From positions 1-43,718 of the forward strand of contig CAUJDI010000029.1 in NCBI GenBank assembly GCA_963169565.1: a stretch of 43,718 nucleotides of DNA, written 5' to 3'. The translations under genes and the position numbers were made by a program. The notes under the pieces were generated by a model, which worked only from the letters and a program-made list of their open reading frames with translations, ran no database searches and was not told the DNA's origin. How positions within the stretch are numbered: position 1 is the stretch's first letter; each line of letters opens with the position of its first letter. Below, piece by piece: positions 1 to 7,284 of this stretch. The stretch comes from Bacillota bacterium. GTDB lineage: Bacteria > Bacillota > Clostridia > Christensenellales > Aristaeellaceae.

Positions 1-1
1 G

Positions 2-88
2 ATCTCCGGCGGAGCGCTGACGGTGAAGGTTTGGGGGGAGGAACACCTGCTGGCGGACGAACTGAGCCTCAAGAGGGGGAAAACATGA
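2..88 (+). CDS. C-terminal tail of an upstream gene (partial, unknown)
   Basis: An open frame runs from the left edge to a TGA at 86-88 and gives 28 residues ending in LSLKRGKT. Its stop overlaps the ATG of the next gene by three bases (ATGA), the same coupling seen repeatedly in this operon, so I take it as the true end of a neighbouring gene rather than a chance frame. The tail is too short to assign a family. It must be cotranscribed with the M55 peptidase gene that follows. Confidence 0.5.
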   Translation: MSGGALTVKVWGEEHLLADELSLKRGKT

Positions 89-885
89 AGAAACTGTTTA
101 TATCAGCTGATATCGAGGGCAGCTGCGGCATCGCGGCCTGGGATGAGACGGAGAAGGGAAAGGCAGGTTACGACCCGTTCGCGGCACAGATGAACAGGGA
201 AGTCGCCGCTGCCTGCGAGGGCGCGCTGGAAGCGGGGATCGACCTTGTCCTGGTTCGCGACGCCCATGACAGCGCGCGCAACCTTGACCACTTTCTGCTG
301 CCGCCCCAGGCGCAGCTCGTCCGCGGCTGGGCGGGCGACCCGCTGTGCATGATGTCGGGCCTTGACGGCAGTTTCCATGCCGCTGTGATGACCGGCTGCC
401 ATGACGCCGCCGGGACGGGTTCCAACCCGCTCTCACACACGATGAGCCTGGGAATCGTATGGATGACGCTCAACGGCGAAACGCTCAGCGAGGCGGAGAT
501 CAACGCGTATACCGCGGCTTACTGCGGCGTGCCGGTCATCGCGGTCACGGGGGACTCAGGCCTGTGTGAACGGATGAAGGCGCTCATCCCCGGCTGCCAG
601 ACCGTCCCTGTCAATCAGGGAACAGGTGGCGCGGTCATCAGCATCCATCCTGAGCTGGCGCTCCGGCGCATCCGGGAAGCGGTCAGGCAGGGCTGCCTGA
701 TGGACAGGGAGGATTGCCTGCTCCGCCTGCCGGGGCATTTCCGCCTGGACGTGCGTTACCGGGAGCATCCCCGTGCCTTCCGGAGCGGATTCTATCCCGG
801 CGTCCGGACCCTGGACAGCCATACCCTGCGCTTTGAATCGGATGACTGGTACGAGGTGCTGCGCATGATGGAGTTCTGCTTATGA
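85..885 (+). CDS. M55 family D-aminopeptidase (DppA-like)
   Basis: This 266-residue cytoplasmic protein resembles DppA, the zinc D-aminopeptidase that releases D-amino acids from D-Ala-containing dipeptides. The family metal ligands are all visible: D9 and E11 in SADIEG, H61 in RDAHDS, H106 in GCHDAAG, and E136 after LNGETLS; the family LSHT segment is also present. Length matches the family (about 270). The ATG at 85 follows an AGAGGGGG ribosome binding site, and the frame is open further upstream only by chance. Its stop overlaps the next gene by four bases, coupling it to an SLC13-type transporter. The context suggests uptake and catabolism of a small peptide or acyl amino compound; the substrate is inference. 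No truncation is seen. Confidence 0.85.
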   Translation: MKKLFISADIEGSCGIAAWDETEKGKAGYDPFAAQMNREVAAACEGALEAGIDLVLVRDAHDSARNLDHFLLPPQAQLVRGWAGDPLCMMSGLDGSFHAAVMTGCHDAAGTGSNPLSHTMSLGIVWMTLNGETLSEAEINAYTAAYCGVPVIAVTGDSGLCERMKALIPGCQTVPVNQGTGGAVISIHPELALRRIREAVRQGCLMDREDCLLRLPGHFRLDVRYREHPRAFRSGFYPGVRTLDSHTLRFESDDWYEVLRMMEFCL

Positions 886-2306
886 CGAAACGGTCTGTCA
901 AGCCGCTCCTCGCCCTTCCGGGGATCCTTCTGATCTTCTTCGCGCGCTATCTCCCCGGCTTGGGCGGCTTGTCCGGGGAGGCCATGGCGGTGCTGGGCAT
1001 CTTTATAGGCTCCGTGCTGCTTTGGCTGTTCGTTGACATCACCTGGCCCAGCATCCTGACGCTGCTGTCGCTCTCTTTGCTCAAGGGCGTCGGGACCGCG
1101 GGCGTCATCGCGGCCTCTTTCGGCAATACGACCATCTGGTTTCTGGTCTTCTCATTCCTGATGACCTACTCCCTGAGTGAAACGGGTTTCCTGCGCCGCG
1201 CCGCGATGCTGTTCCTGAACAGCCGCTTTGCCGGGCGCGGCCCCTGGGCATTTGTCCTGATGTTCCTGCTGGCGGTGTTGGCGCTTGGCAGTTTCATCGC
1301 CCCGACGGTGACTTTCCTGCTCTTTTTCGCGCTGCATAAGGAGATGATGGACGCGATGGGGTTGAAACCGGGCAGCCCCCTGGCCAGGGCGCTGATGCTC
1401 GGCATCGCATGCGTGACGTCCATCTCCTGCGCCATGACGCCCATCGCGCACACCTTCCCCCTCATGGCGCTGGGCTTTTATGAAGCCGCGACCGGAGAAG
1501 CGATCAGCTATTTCTCCTACCTGAAGATCGGCCTGCCCGGCGGGATCATCCTGTTCCTGCTCTCCTTCCTCATGCTGTATCTGATGTACGGGCGAAAGGT
1601 CAGGGAAGAAAAGGTCAGCCTGGCCGGGCTGAAACTTCCCCCTGCTCAGCCCATCGGCGCCCGGGAGATGTTCTCAGCGCTGGTGTTCTTTGCCGTGGTG
1701 CTCATCTGGCTCCTGTCCGGCATACTGCCGGACAGCCTCCGGACCCTGACAGCCCTGGGCACAGTGTGGCCGGCGATGGCGGGGGTCGTGCTGCTCGCGG
1801 CCATTCCCATCCGCTCAAAGCCTGCGCTGGACATCAGGAAAGGGCTGGTACAGGGGGTATCCTGGAACAGCATCCTGCTGTGCGCGGCCGCCCTGGCCCT
1901 TGGCAAATACCTGACGGCGGAGGAATACGGCATCACCGCGCTGATCGGCAGGGTGCTCCAGCCGACGATGGGCGCCCTGGGATACGTTGGCGCGCTGCTG
2001 GTCCTGATCACGGCCACTGTCGTCATGACCAACTTCATGTCCAATATTGTCACGACCACCGTCATGTACAATGTTTCCGCGGCCGTGCTGCCGGCTCTTG
2101 CGCTCGCGGGGACGGTCATTGCGCCGCAGACCGCGGCCATTCTGGTCGGGATCTGCGCTTCACTGGCTTTCGCGACCCCTCCCGCCATCGCGCACATCGC
2201 GCTGGCCGCCGGCTCTGACTGGGCCGGACCCAAGGACATGCTTCTGTACGGAAGCCTGCTTGCCGTGCTCTGCATCCCTGTTGTACTGGCATTCACGCTG
2301 ATTTGA
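882..2306 (+). CDS. SLC13/DASS-family anion symporter
   Basis: This is a 474-residue polytopic membrane protein with roughly ten to twelve hydrophobic segments and two similar halves. Each half carries a re-entrant hairpin-like motif: GSFIAPTVTF in the first and TNFMSNIVTTTVM in the second, the latter resembling the SNT-type sodium/substrate site of divalent anion:sodium symporters. Members carry dicarboxylates, citrate or sulfate; the substrate cannot be read here. The ATG at 882 lies inside the ATGA junction with the peptidase stop, so translation is probably coupled. Placement between a peptidase and a TIM-barrel isomerase suggests a carboxylate-bearing substrate or product of that small pathway, which is inference. 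Start choice is secure. Confidence 0.8.
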   Translation: MTKRSVKPLLALPGILLIFFARYLPGLGGLSGEAMAVLGIFIGSVLLWLFVDITWPSILTLLSLSLLKGVGTAGVIAASFGNTTIWFLVFSFLMTYSLSETGFLRRAAMLFLNSRFAGRGPWAFVLMFLLAVLALGSFIAPTVTFLLFFALHKEMMDAMGLKPGSPLARALMLGIACVTSISCAMTPIAHTFPLMALGFYEAATGEAISYFSYLKIGLPGGIILFLLSFLMLYLMYGRKVREEKVSLAGLKLPPAQPIGAREMFSALVFFAVVLIWLLSGILPDSLRTLTALGTVWPAMAGVVLLAAIPIRSKPALDIRKGLVQGVSWNSILLCAAALALGKYLTAEEYGITALIGRVLQPTMGALGYVGALLVLITATVVMTNFMSNIVTTTVMYNVSAAVLPALALAGTVIAPQTAAILVGICASLAFATPPAIAHIALAAGSDWAGPKDMLLYGSLLAVLCIPVVLAFTLI

Positions 2307-2314
2307 TTCGGATC

Positions 2315-3169
2315 ATGGAGCAGCCTTTGATCAAGTTCCCCATCGGCATCCTGCTGGAGTCCCTCCGCCTACCGATTCCGCAGGCGCTGAACAAGGCTCG
2401 GGACTTGGGCGCCGACGGCGTTCAGGTCTATGCGGCGCATGGCGAACTGTCCCCGGAGCAGCTCAGCCCCCGGGCAAGGCGTGATTTTCTCAGCCAGGTC
2501 AAGGACCGGGGGCTCACCGTGTGCGCTGTGTGCGGAGACCTGGGGCACGGCTTCGGCGATCCGCGGAAGAATCCGGACCTGATCAGGCGCTCCAAACACA
2601 TCCTGGACCTGAGCATGGAATGGGAATGCGGCATCGTCACCACGCACATCGGCGTCGTACCCGCGCTTCCGGCCCATCCCAGGTATAATGTGATGCAGGA
2701 GGCCTGCGGCTGCCTGGCGGAGTACGCGGACAGCCTGGGGGCGCGCTTTGCGGTCGAGACCGGGCCGGAGACCGCCCTGACCCTGAAAGGGTTTCTCGAT
2801 TCCCTCCATTCGCATGGCGTTTCCGTCAACCTGGACCCGGCCAACTTCGTCATGGTCACCGGGGATGACCCGGTGAGGGCGGTCCATACCCTGAAGGAGT
2901 ACATCGTCCATACGCACGCGAAGGATGGGGTCAAACTGCATGACGAAGACCCTGAGAGGATCTATGGCATTGTCTTCAGGGGCGAGTTGACCGGCCCGTC
3001 CTTCCGGGAGGTTCCTCTGGGCGAAGGCGGCGTCGACTTTCCGGCTTACCTTTCCGCGCTTCAGGACATTGGGTACAATGGCTTCCTGACCATCGAGCGG
3101 GAAGTCGGCGAGGATCCCGGAGGGGATGTCCGCGCCGCCGCCTTATACCTCAAATCTCTGATGGCCTGA
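2315..3169 (+). CDS. Sugar phosphate isomerase/epimerase-like TIM-barrel protein
   Basis: About 284 residues of the AP-endonuclease-2/xylose-isomerase-like TIM-barrel superfamily (IolE/IolI/hydroxypyruvate isomerase type). Typical strand ends and metal-site residues are visible: GADGVQVYA, TTHIGVVP, FAVETGPE, VNLDPANFV, VHTHAKDG and FLTIEREVG, the last being the usual C-terminal glutamate. The frame also permits a TTG start at 2303 overlapping the transporter stop; neither site has a good ribosome binding site, so I prefer the ATG at 2315 and expect coupling. It ends the operon before a hairpin terminator. The reaction is unknown. A soluble cytoplasmic metal-dependent isomerase or epimerase is the family expectation. 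Confidence 0.8.
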   Translation: MEQPLIKFPIGILLESLRLPIPQALNKARDLGADGVQVYAAHGELSPEQLSPRARRDFLSQVKDRGLTVCAVCGDLGHGFGDPRKNPDLIRRSKHILDLSMEWECGIVTTHIGVVPALPAHPRYNVMQEACGCLAEYADSLGARFAVETGPETALTLKGFLDSLHSHGVSVNLDPANFVMVTGDDPVRAVHTLKEYIVHTHAKDGVKLHDEDPERIYGIVFRGELTGPSFREVPLGEGGVDFPAYLSALQDIGYNGFLTIEREVGEDPGGDVRAAALYLKSLMA

Positions 3170-3202
3170 GGCCAAGGCGCAGGTTCCCGAAGGAGCCGCC
3201 CT

Positions 3203-3240
3203 GACGATCTCTGTGCTGATCCCCTGATCGTCTGTTTATT
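3203..3240 (+). terminator. Probable Rho-independent terminator of the M55 operon
   Basis: Seven-base perfect arms GACGATC (3203-3209) and GATCGTC (3226-3232) enclose a 16-base loop and are followed by TGTTTATT. The loop is large and the T-run is broken, so this is only moderately supported, but it lies 30 bases after the last gene of the operon. The remainder of 3241-3376 holds no gene that I can support. Confidence 0.4.
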
Positions 3241-3376
3241 TGAATCATAATGGAATCCGGGTGAACTGCCTTGGGTTTATTTCATATTCATCAGTGCGGC
3301 ATCCTGAGCATTGCCTGACCGGTCGCTTCAAACACACTGCATTCAAAGCAGACAAGAAAGTGATAAAAAAGCCATC

Positions 3377-3405
3377 TTGTAGGATAACGTTTACTATGTT
3401 ATCAT
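3377..3405 (+). promoter_or_regulatory. Promoter with palindromic operator for the aldouronate-type importer
   Basis: A TTGTAG -35 (3377-3382), a 17-base spacer and a TATCAT -10 (3400-3405) preceded by TGT (extended -10) form a good sigma-A promoter about 80 bases before the binding-protein start. A perfect inverted repeat, GATAAC (3383-3388) and GTTATC (3398-3403), fills the spacer and touches the -10, where a bound repressor would block polymerase. The regulator is not identified; the AraC-like protein encoded downstream is one candidate. Confidence 0.6.
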
Positions 3406-3444
3406 CTTAATGAATAAATGCGTATCTTATTGCAGCGGCGAATC

Positions 3445-3466
3445 CATAGACATGTTATTGTCTATG
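3445..3466 (+). promoter_or_regulatory. 5'-UTR stem-loop or second operator before the binding-protein gene
   Basis: CATAGACA (3445-3452) and TGTCTATG (3459-3466) are perfect 8-base arms around a 6-base loop. The element ends five bases before the AGGAGG-type ribosome binding site at 3472-3480. It may be an mRNA stabilising or translational control hairpin, or a DNA operator; the sequence alone does not decide. Confidence 0.45.
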
Positions 3467-3484
3467 AAATATAGGAGGAGAGAC

Positions 3485-5143
3485 ATGAGAAAAACCTTGC
3501 TAAAACTGGTTCTGCCCCTGTTGCTGGTCATCACGATGGTTATGCCCATGATGGCGGCATTCGCTGAAGGCACCCCAGCCAAGGAACCGATCACCTTCAC
3601 CATGTTTATCGCCGGCCCGGGCGAAGCACCCGCGAAAGACAACAAGATCATCAAGAAGATTCAGGAACTCACAGGCGTCACCATCGAGTTTGAGTATCTG
3701 GTCGGTGACATGAACCAAAAAGTCGGCATTATGATTGCCAGCGGCGAGTACCCCGATATCATCGGCGCCGGGCAGGCACGCGGTGATTTCCTGAGAGGCG
3801 AAGCGTTTGTAGCGCTGGACGATTATCTTCCCAACTATCCCAACCTGTGGAAACATTTCGCTCCTTACGAGAAAAGGCTCCGCGATGTGTCCGAGGACGG
3901 CAAGATCTACATCCTGGACATTTGGGGCCGCACCTACAGGCTTGAAGACGGTCAGGACGACTTTTATGAGGGCGACTATAACGGCCCGGCATTCTGGATC
4001 CAGAAAGACGTGCTCGCATGGGACAATTACTCCAATCCCGACACGCTGGATGAGTTCTTTGACCTCCTGGAGCGCTACTACGCGGCGCATCCCACGATCG
4101 ACGGCCAGCCCACCCTGCCCTTTGAGATCCACTCTCAGGACTGGCGTTCCTTCTGCCTGAAAAACGCGCCGCAGCACCTGATCGGCGGACGGAATGAAGG
4201 CGACGTCGTTGTCAAGCCCGATACCCTCGAAGTCGAGATCTATCAGAACAAGTGGTACGCGGAAAAATATTATAAGAAGCTCAACGAGGAGTATAAGAAG
4301 GGCCTCATCAATGCGGAGACATTTACCAGGAACTACGACCAGTACCTGTCCGTGATCTCCACCGGCCGTGTTCTGGCCATGTTCGACCAGCAGTGGAACT
4401 TCCAGGACGGCGAGAACGTGCTGATCGCCGAGGGGAAGATCGAGCGCACCTATGTGCCTCTCGGCCTTACCTTTGACGGACCGGCGGCTGCCTACAACAG
4501 GCAGAGGGATGCCGGCCTCATCGGCGGCAACGGCATTGGCATCAGCGTCAACTGCAAGGATATCCCCAGGGCTCTGGAGTTCATGGACATGCTTCTGGAC
4601 GAGGAAGTCCAGACGCTGCTGTACTGGGGTATTGAAGGCGAAGACTATTATGTGGATGCCAACGGCCGCTACAGGCGCACCCCTGAACAGAAGGCCAATT
4701 TCGACAACGCGGACTGGCGGCTTGCCAACGCCGGCTGGGACCTTGCCAATCAGTTCCCGAAGATCCAGGGGCGTTATTCCAACGGCAACATCGCCTTTAA
4801 TCCGGCTGCCCAACCCGAGGAAAGGCTTGAGAACCAGTTCGAATACGACAAGGCTTTCTATCCCAAATACGGCTACTTCACCAAAAACGACTTCCTGCCC
4901 ACGATACCGTACCCGGGCTATCCGGAGGTTTGGTCCATCTTCTCCACACTGCCTGCGGATAATGTCGCCAAGCCGATCTTTGACGAAATCACTGATCTGC
5001 AGAACAGATACCTGCCCGGTATCATCATGTCGAATGATTTCGATACCGCCTGGAAAGAGTATGCTGCCAGATATGAGAGCGTCGACTACAATGCTCTGGA
5101 AACAGAAATTGAAAATCAGATCCAGCTGCGTCTGATCAAGTAA
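3485..5143 (+). CDS. lplA: Extracellular solute-binding protein, aldouronate-type (LplA-like)
   Basis: A 552-residue family 1 (ABC-type sugar) solute-binding protein. It opens with a classical signal peptide (MRKTLLK, a hydrophobic core, then AFA-EG near residue 27-29) and carries no lipobox cysteine, so signal peptidase I cleavage is predicted. The mature part has LTGVTIEFEYLVGD, IASGEYPDI and FVALDDYLPNYPNL, typical of LplA/YtcQ proteins that partner LplB and YtcP permeases in aldouronate and other oligosaccharide uptake. The ATG at 3485 has a strong AGGAGGAGAG site; the longer open frame upstream contains the promoter and is discarded. A perfect 15-base-pair hairpin follows the gene, separating it from the permeases and probably keeping its mRNA in excess. 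Substrate assignment rests on the neighbouring xylan genes and is inference. Confidence 0.85.
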   Translation: MRKTLLKLVLPLLLVITMVMPMMAAFAEGTPAKEPITFTMFIAGPGEAPAKDNKIIKKIQELTGVTIEFEYLVGDMNQKVGIMIASGEYPDIIGAGQARGDFLRGEAFVALDDYLPNYPNLWKHFAPYEKRLRDVSEDGKIYILDIWGRTYRLEDGQDDFYEGDYNGPAFWIQKDVLAWDNYSNPDTLDEFFDLLERYYAAHPTIDGQPTLPFEIHSQDWRSFCLKNAPQHLIGGRNEGDVVVKPDTLEVEIYQNKWYAEKYYKKLNEEYKKGLINAETFTRNYDQYLSVISTGRVLAMFDQQWNFQDGENVLIAEGKIERTYVPLGLTFDGPAAAYNRQRDAGLIGGNGIGISVNCKDIPRALEFMDMLLDEEVQTLLYWGIEGEDYYVDANGRYRRTPEQKANFDNADWRLANAGWDLANQFPKIQGRYSNGNIAFNPAAQPEERLENQFEYDKAFYPKYGYFTKNDFLPTIPYPGYPEVWSIFSTLPADNVAKPIFDEITDLQNRYLPGIIMSNDFDTAWKEYAARYESVDYNALETEIENQIQLRLIK

Positions 5144-5165
5144 CAATCTTCTCCCGATTGAACCA

Positions 5166-5222
5166 GGAAAAGGGGCGGTCTCTATATGGACTCTTTGGAG
5201 CCTCAAGGACCGCCCCTTTTCC
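5166..5222 (+). terminator. Large intercistronic stem-loop after the binding-protein gene
   Basis: Perfect 15-base arms pair: GGAAAAGGGGCGGTC at 5166-5180 with GACCGCCCCTTTTCC at 5208-5222, around a 27-base loop. No long T-run follows and no new promoter is obvious before the permease gene, so partial termination or protection of the upstream mRNA from 3' decay is more likely than full termination. Such hairpins commonly give binding proteins higher expression than their permeases. Confidence 0.7.
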
Positions 5223-5273
5223 AATCCTACATATTTGGCCAGAGCAAATCCTCAGCAAGGGGGGATACCCGAT

Positions 5274-6215
5274 ATGAAAAGTGAAGGAGTCATCCGCAAG
5301 AAGGGATTACTATACAGGATATCCACGCAGAAAGAGCTTACACTGCTTTCGCTGCCCTTTTTTATCTACTTCACTATTTTCAATTATGCGCCGCTGTGGG
5401 GGCTTACCATGGCGTTCCAGAATTATAGGCCCAATCGTTCTTTTTCCGAGCAGGAATGGGTTGGCTTCAGGCATTTCGAAAAACTGTTTACCGACCCTGA
5501 TTTTTATCGTGTCATGCGCAACACCCTGAGCATGAGCATCATCAATCTGGTATTTGGCTTTGTCTCCGCCATCGCGTTCGCGCTCTTTTTGAATGAACTG
5601 CGCGGCAAGGCATTCAAAAGGATTACGCAAACGGTTTCATACATGCCCCATTTTCTTTCCATGATCATCGTCTGCGGCCTGGTATCAAATTTCCTTGCCA
5701 TGGATGGCGGCATTGTCAATGAGCTGCTGCTGAGAACCGGATTGATCAAAGATAAGATACATTTCATGGGCGAACCGGGATATTTCTGGTGGATCGTTGG
5801 CTTCACAAATGTATGGAAGTCAATGGGCTGGAACAGCATCATCTATCTGGCGGCGGTCACTTCGATCGATCCGGCGCTGTATGAGGCGGCGGCCATGGAC
5901 GGGTGCGGCCGCTTTGGCAGGATGTGGAACATTACCCTGCCGGGCATAAAATCAACGATCGTGATCCTCCTGATCATGAACGCGGGCTGGATACTGAACG
6001 CCGGTTTCGAAATGCAGTACATTTTGGGATCGAACGGCCTTGTGCTCGATGTTTCCGAAACAATTGACATTTTTGTTCTGAAAAGAGGCTTCGGGAGATC
6101 CAACGGTTATGCCTTTGGCACTGCGGCCGGTATGTTTAAGACAGTCGTCAGCGTTGTGATCCTAACGCTGTTCAATAAAATTGCCGGTATGGTAGGGGAA
6201 GAAAAACTCATCTGA
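5274..6215 (+). CDS. lplB: Sugar ABC transporter permease, LplB family
   Basis: A 313-residue inner-membrane permease with about six transmembrane segments and the cytoplasmic EAA loop at YEAAAMDGCGRFGRMWNITL, which docks on the ATPase. The N-terminal block KELTLLSLPFFIYFTIFNYAPLWG and the LPGI ending of the EAA loop are characteristic of LplB/YteP permeases. The ATG at 5274 follows an AAGGGGGGA site; an earlier in-frame start near 5235 has none. It pairs with the YtcP-like permease that starts 33 bases after its stop. No ATPase gene is nearby. Confidence 0.88.
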   Translation: MKSEGVIRKKGLLYRISTQKELTLLSLPFFIYFTIFNYAPLWGLTMAFQNYRPNRSFSEQEWVGFRHFEKLFTDPDFYRVMRNTLSMSIINLVFGFVSAIAFALFLNELRGKAFKRITQTVSYMPHFLSMIIVCGLVSNFLAMDGGIVNELLLRTGLIKDKIHFMGEPGYFWWIVGFTNVWKSMGWNSIIYLAAVTSIDPALYEAAAMDGCGRFGRMWNITLPGIKSTIVILLIMNAGWILNAGFEMQYILGSNGLVLDVSETIDIFVLKRGFGRSNGYAFGTAAGMFKTVVSVVILTLFNKIAGMVGEEKLI

Positions 6216-6248
6216 TACTGCTTTTGCGGAGAGAAGGGAGGGGTTTGA

Positions 6249-7133
6249 ATGAGGCGGTCACTGGGCGACAAGATAGTCGACGCGATCATTGTCTTCGGCA
6301 TGTGTTTGATCATCATTATTATGTTGTTTCCCATCTGGAACACGCTGGTTGTGTCCTTCAACGAGGCGAGGGATTCACTGAAAGGTTCCCTCTACCTGTG
6401 GCCGAGGGAATGGACGCTGTTCAATTACCAAAGCGTATTCAAGACCGACAAGGTGGTCAATGCTTTCCTCATTTCTGTCTACAGAACCGTTATTACCCTG
6501 GTGGTCAACGTATTCCTGTCAAGCCTGCTGGCGTATATCCTGAGCCGCAAGGAGTTCATCTTTCGAAAATTTCTGACCACCTTTATGGTCATCACCATGT
6601 ACATCAACGCGGGGCTGATTCCCCAGTATTTCCTCTACCGCGACCTGGTGCTGATCAACAGATTCTGGGTCTATATCCTCCCTTCCATGGTGGGTGCATT
6701 TAACGTCATCGTCATCCGCACCTATATCAACACGCTGCCGGCATCCCTTGTGGAGTCGGCAAAAATTGACGGTGCCAGCGAGATGAAAATATTCCTCAGG
6801 ATCATTATACCTCTGTGCCTGCCTGTGATGGCCACTGTTGCCCTGTGGGCGGCCGTGGGCGCGTGGAACGACTGGTTCACCTCGTTTATTTTCGCGCCGA
6901 AACAGGATTTAAGCACCCTTCAATACGAAATGATGAAAATCTTGTCTGCATCGATGCAATCAGGCGTGCGACAGCCGGATTATCTGGCCTCTTCGATGCA
7001 GGCTAGAAGCATGGTCACGCCGAACTCATTGCGGGCAGCCATGACCATGGTAGCGACCGTGCCGATTCTGATCGTCTATCCGTTCCTTCAGAAGTACTTC
7101 ATCACTGTCAACATCGGCGGCGTCAAGGGGTAG
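6249..7133 (+). CDS. ytcP: Carbohydrate ABC transporter permease, YtcP/AraQ family
   Basis: A 294-residue permease with about six membrane spans. The EAA loop is visible at VESAKIDGASEMKIFLRIIIP and the C-terminus is the usual FLQKYFITVNIGGVKG of YtcP proteins (final residues VKG). It forms the heterodimeric channel with the LplB-like subunit encoded just upstream. The ATG at 6249 follows a GGGAGGGG ribosome binding site. It is the last gene of the importer operon and is followed by a hairpin with a T-run. In Paenibacillus-type aldouronate clusters the same trio accompanies GH67 and GH10 genes, both of which occur later in this window. Confidence 0.88.
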   Translation: MRRSLGDKIVDAIIVFGMCLIIIIMLFPIWNTLVVSFNEARDSLKGSLYLWPREWTLFNYQSVFKTDKVVNAFLISVYRTVITLVVNVFLSSLLAYILSRKEFIFRKFLTTFMVITMYINAGLIPQYFLYRDLVLINRFWVYILPSMVGAFNVIVIRTYINTLPASLVESAKIDGASEMKIFLRIIIPLCLPVMATVALWAAVGAWNDWFTSFIFAPKQDLSTLQYEMMKILSASMQSGVRQPDYLASSMQARSMVTPNSLRAAMTMVATVPILIVYPFLQKYFITVNIGGVKG

Positions 7134-7231
7134 ACCGGTCGCCTCATGACGTTGGCGGGAAAGAAAGCTTACGTTGTGTGCCTATGGAAACGGATAGACT
7201 GACGAGACAGTCACATAGTAAATCAACAATG

Positions 7232-7272
7232 GGTGACGGCATATGTTCGTGAATGCGGCCACCTGTTTTTTT
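7232..7272 (+). terminator. Terminator of the importer operon
   Basis: GGTG-ACGGCAT (7232-7242) pairs with ATGC-GGCCACC (7253-7263) with two internal mismatches, and the stem is followed by CTG and seven T residues. It sits between the plus-strand importer and the convergent UroD-like gene, where a terminator is expected. The imperfect stem limits certainty. Confidence 0.5.
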
Positions 7273-7284
7273 ATACAGGAAGAC

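Noticed and set aside
3500-5224. A 574-codon open frame antisense to the aldouronate-type binding-protein gene
   Set aside because: It is the complement of a confidently assigned gene with a signal peptide and ribosome binding site; its length follows from codon bias in a GC-rich gene and it has no plausible family motif.
7263-7279. A short stem CCTGT/ACAGG around the T-run near 7263-7279
   Set aside because: It has five weak pairs and uses the T-run as its loop; the larger imperfect stem at 7232-7263 is a better terminator.
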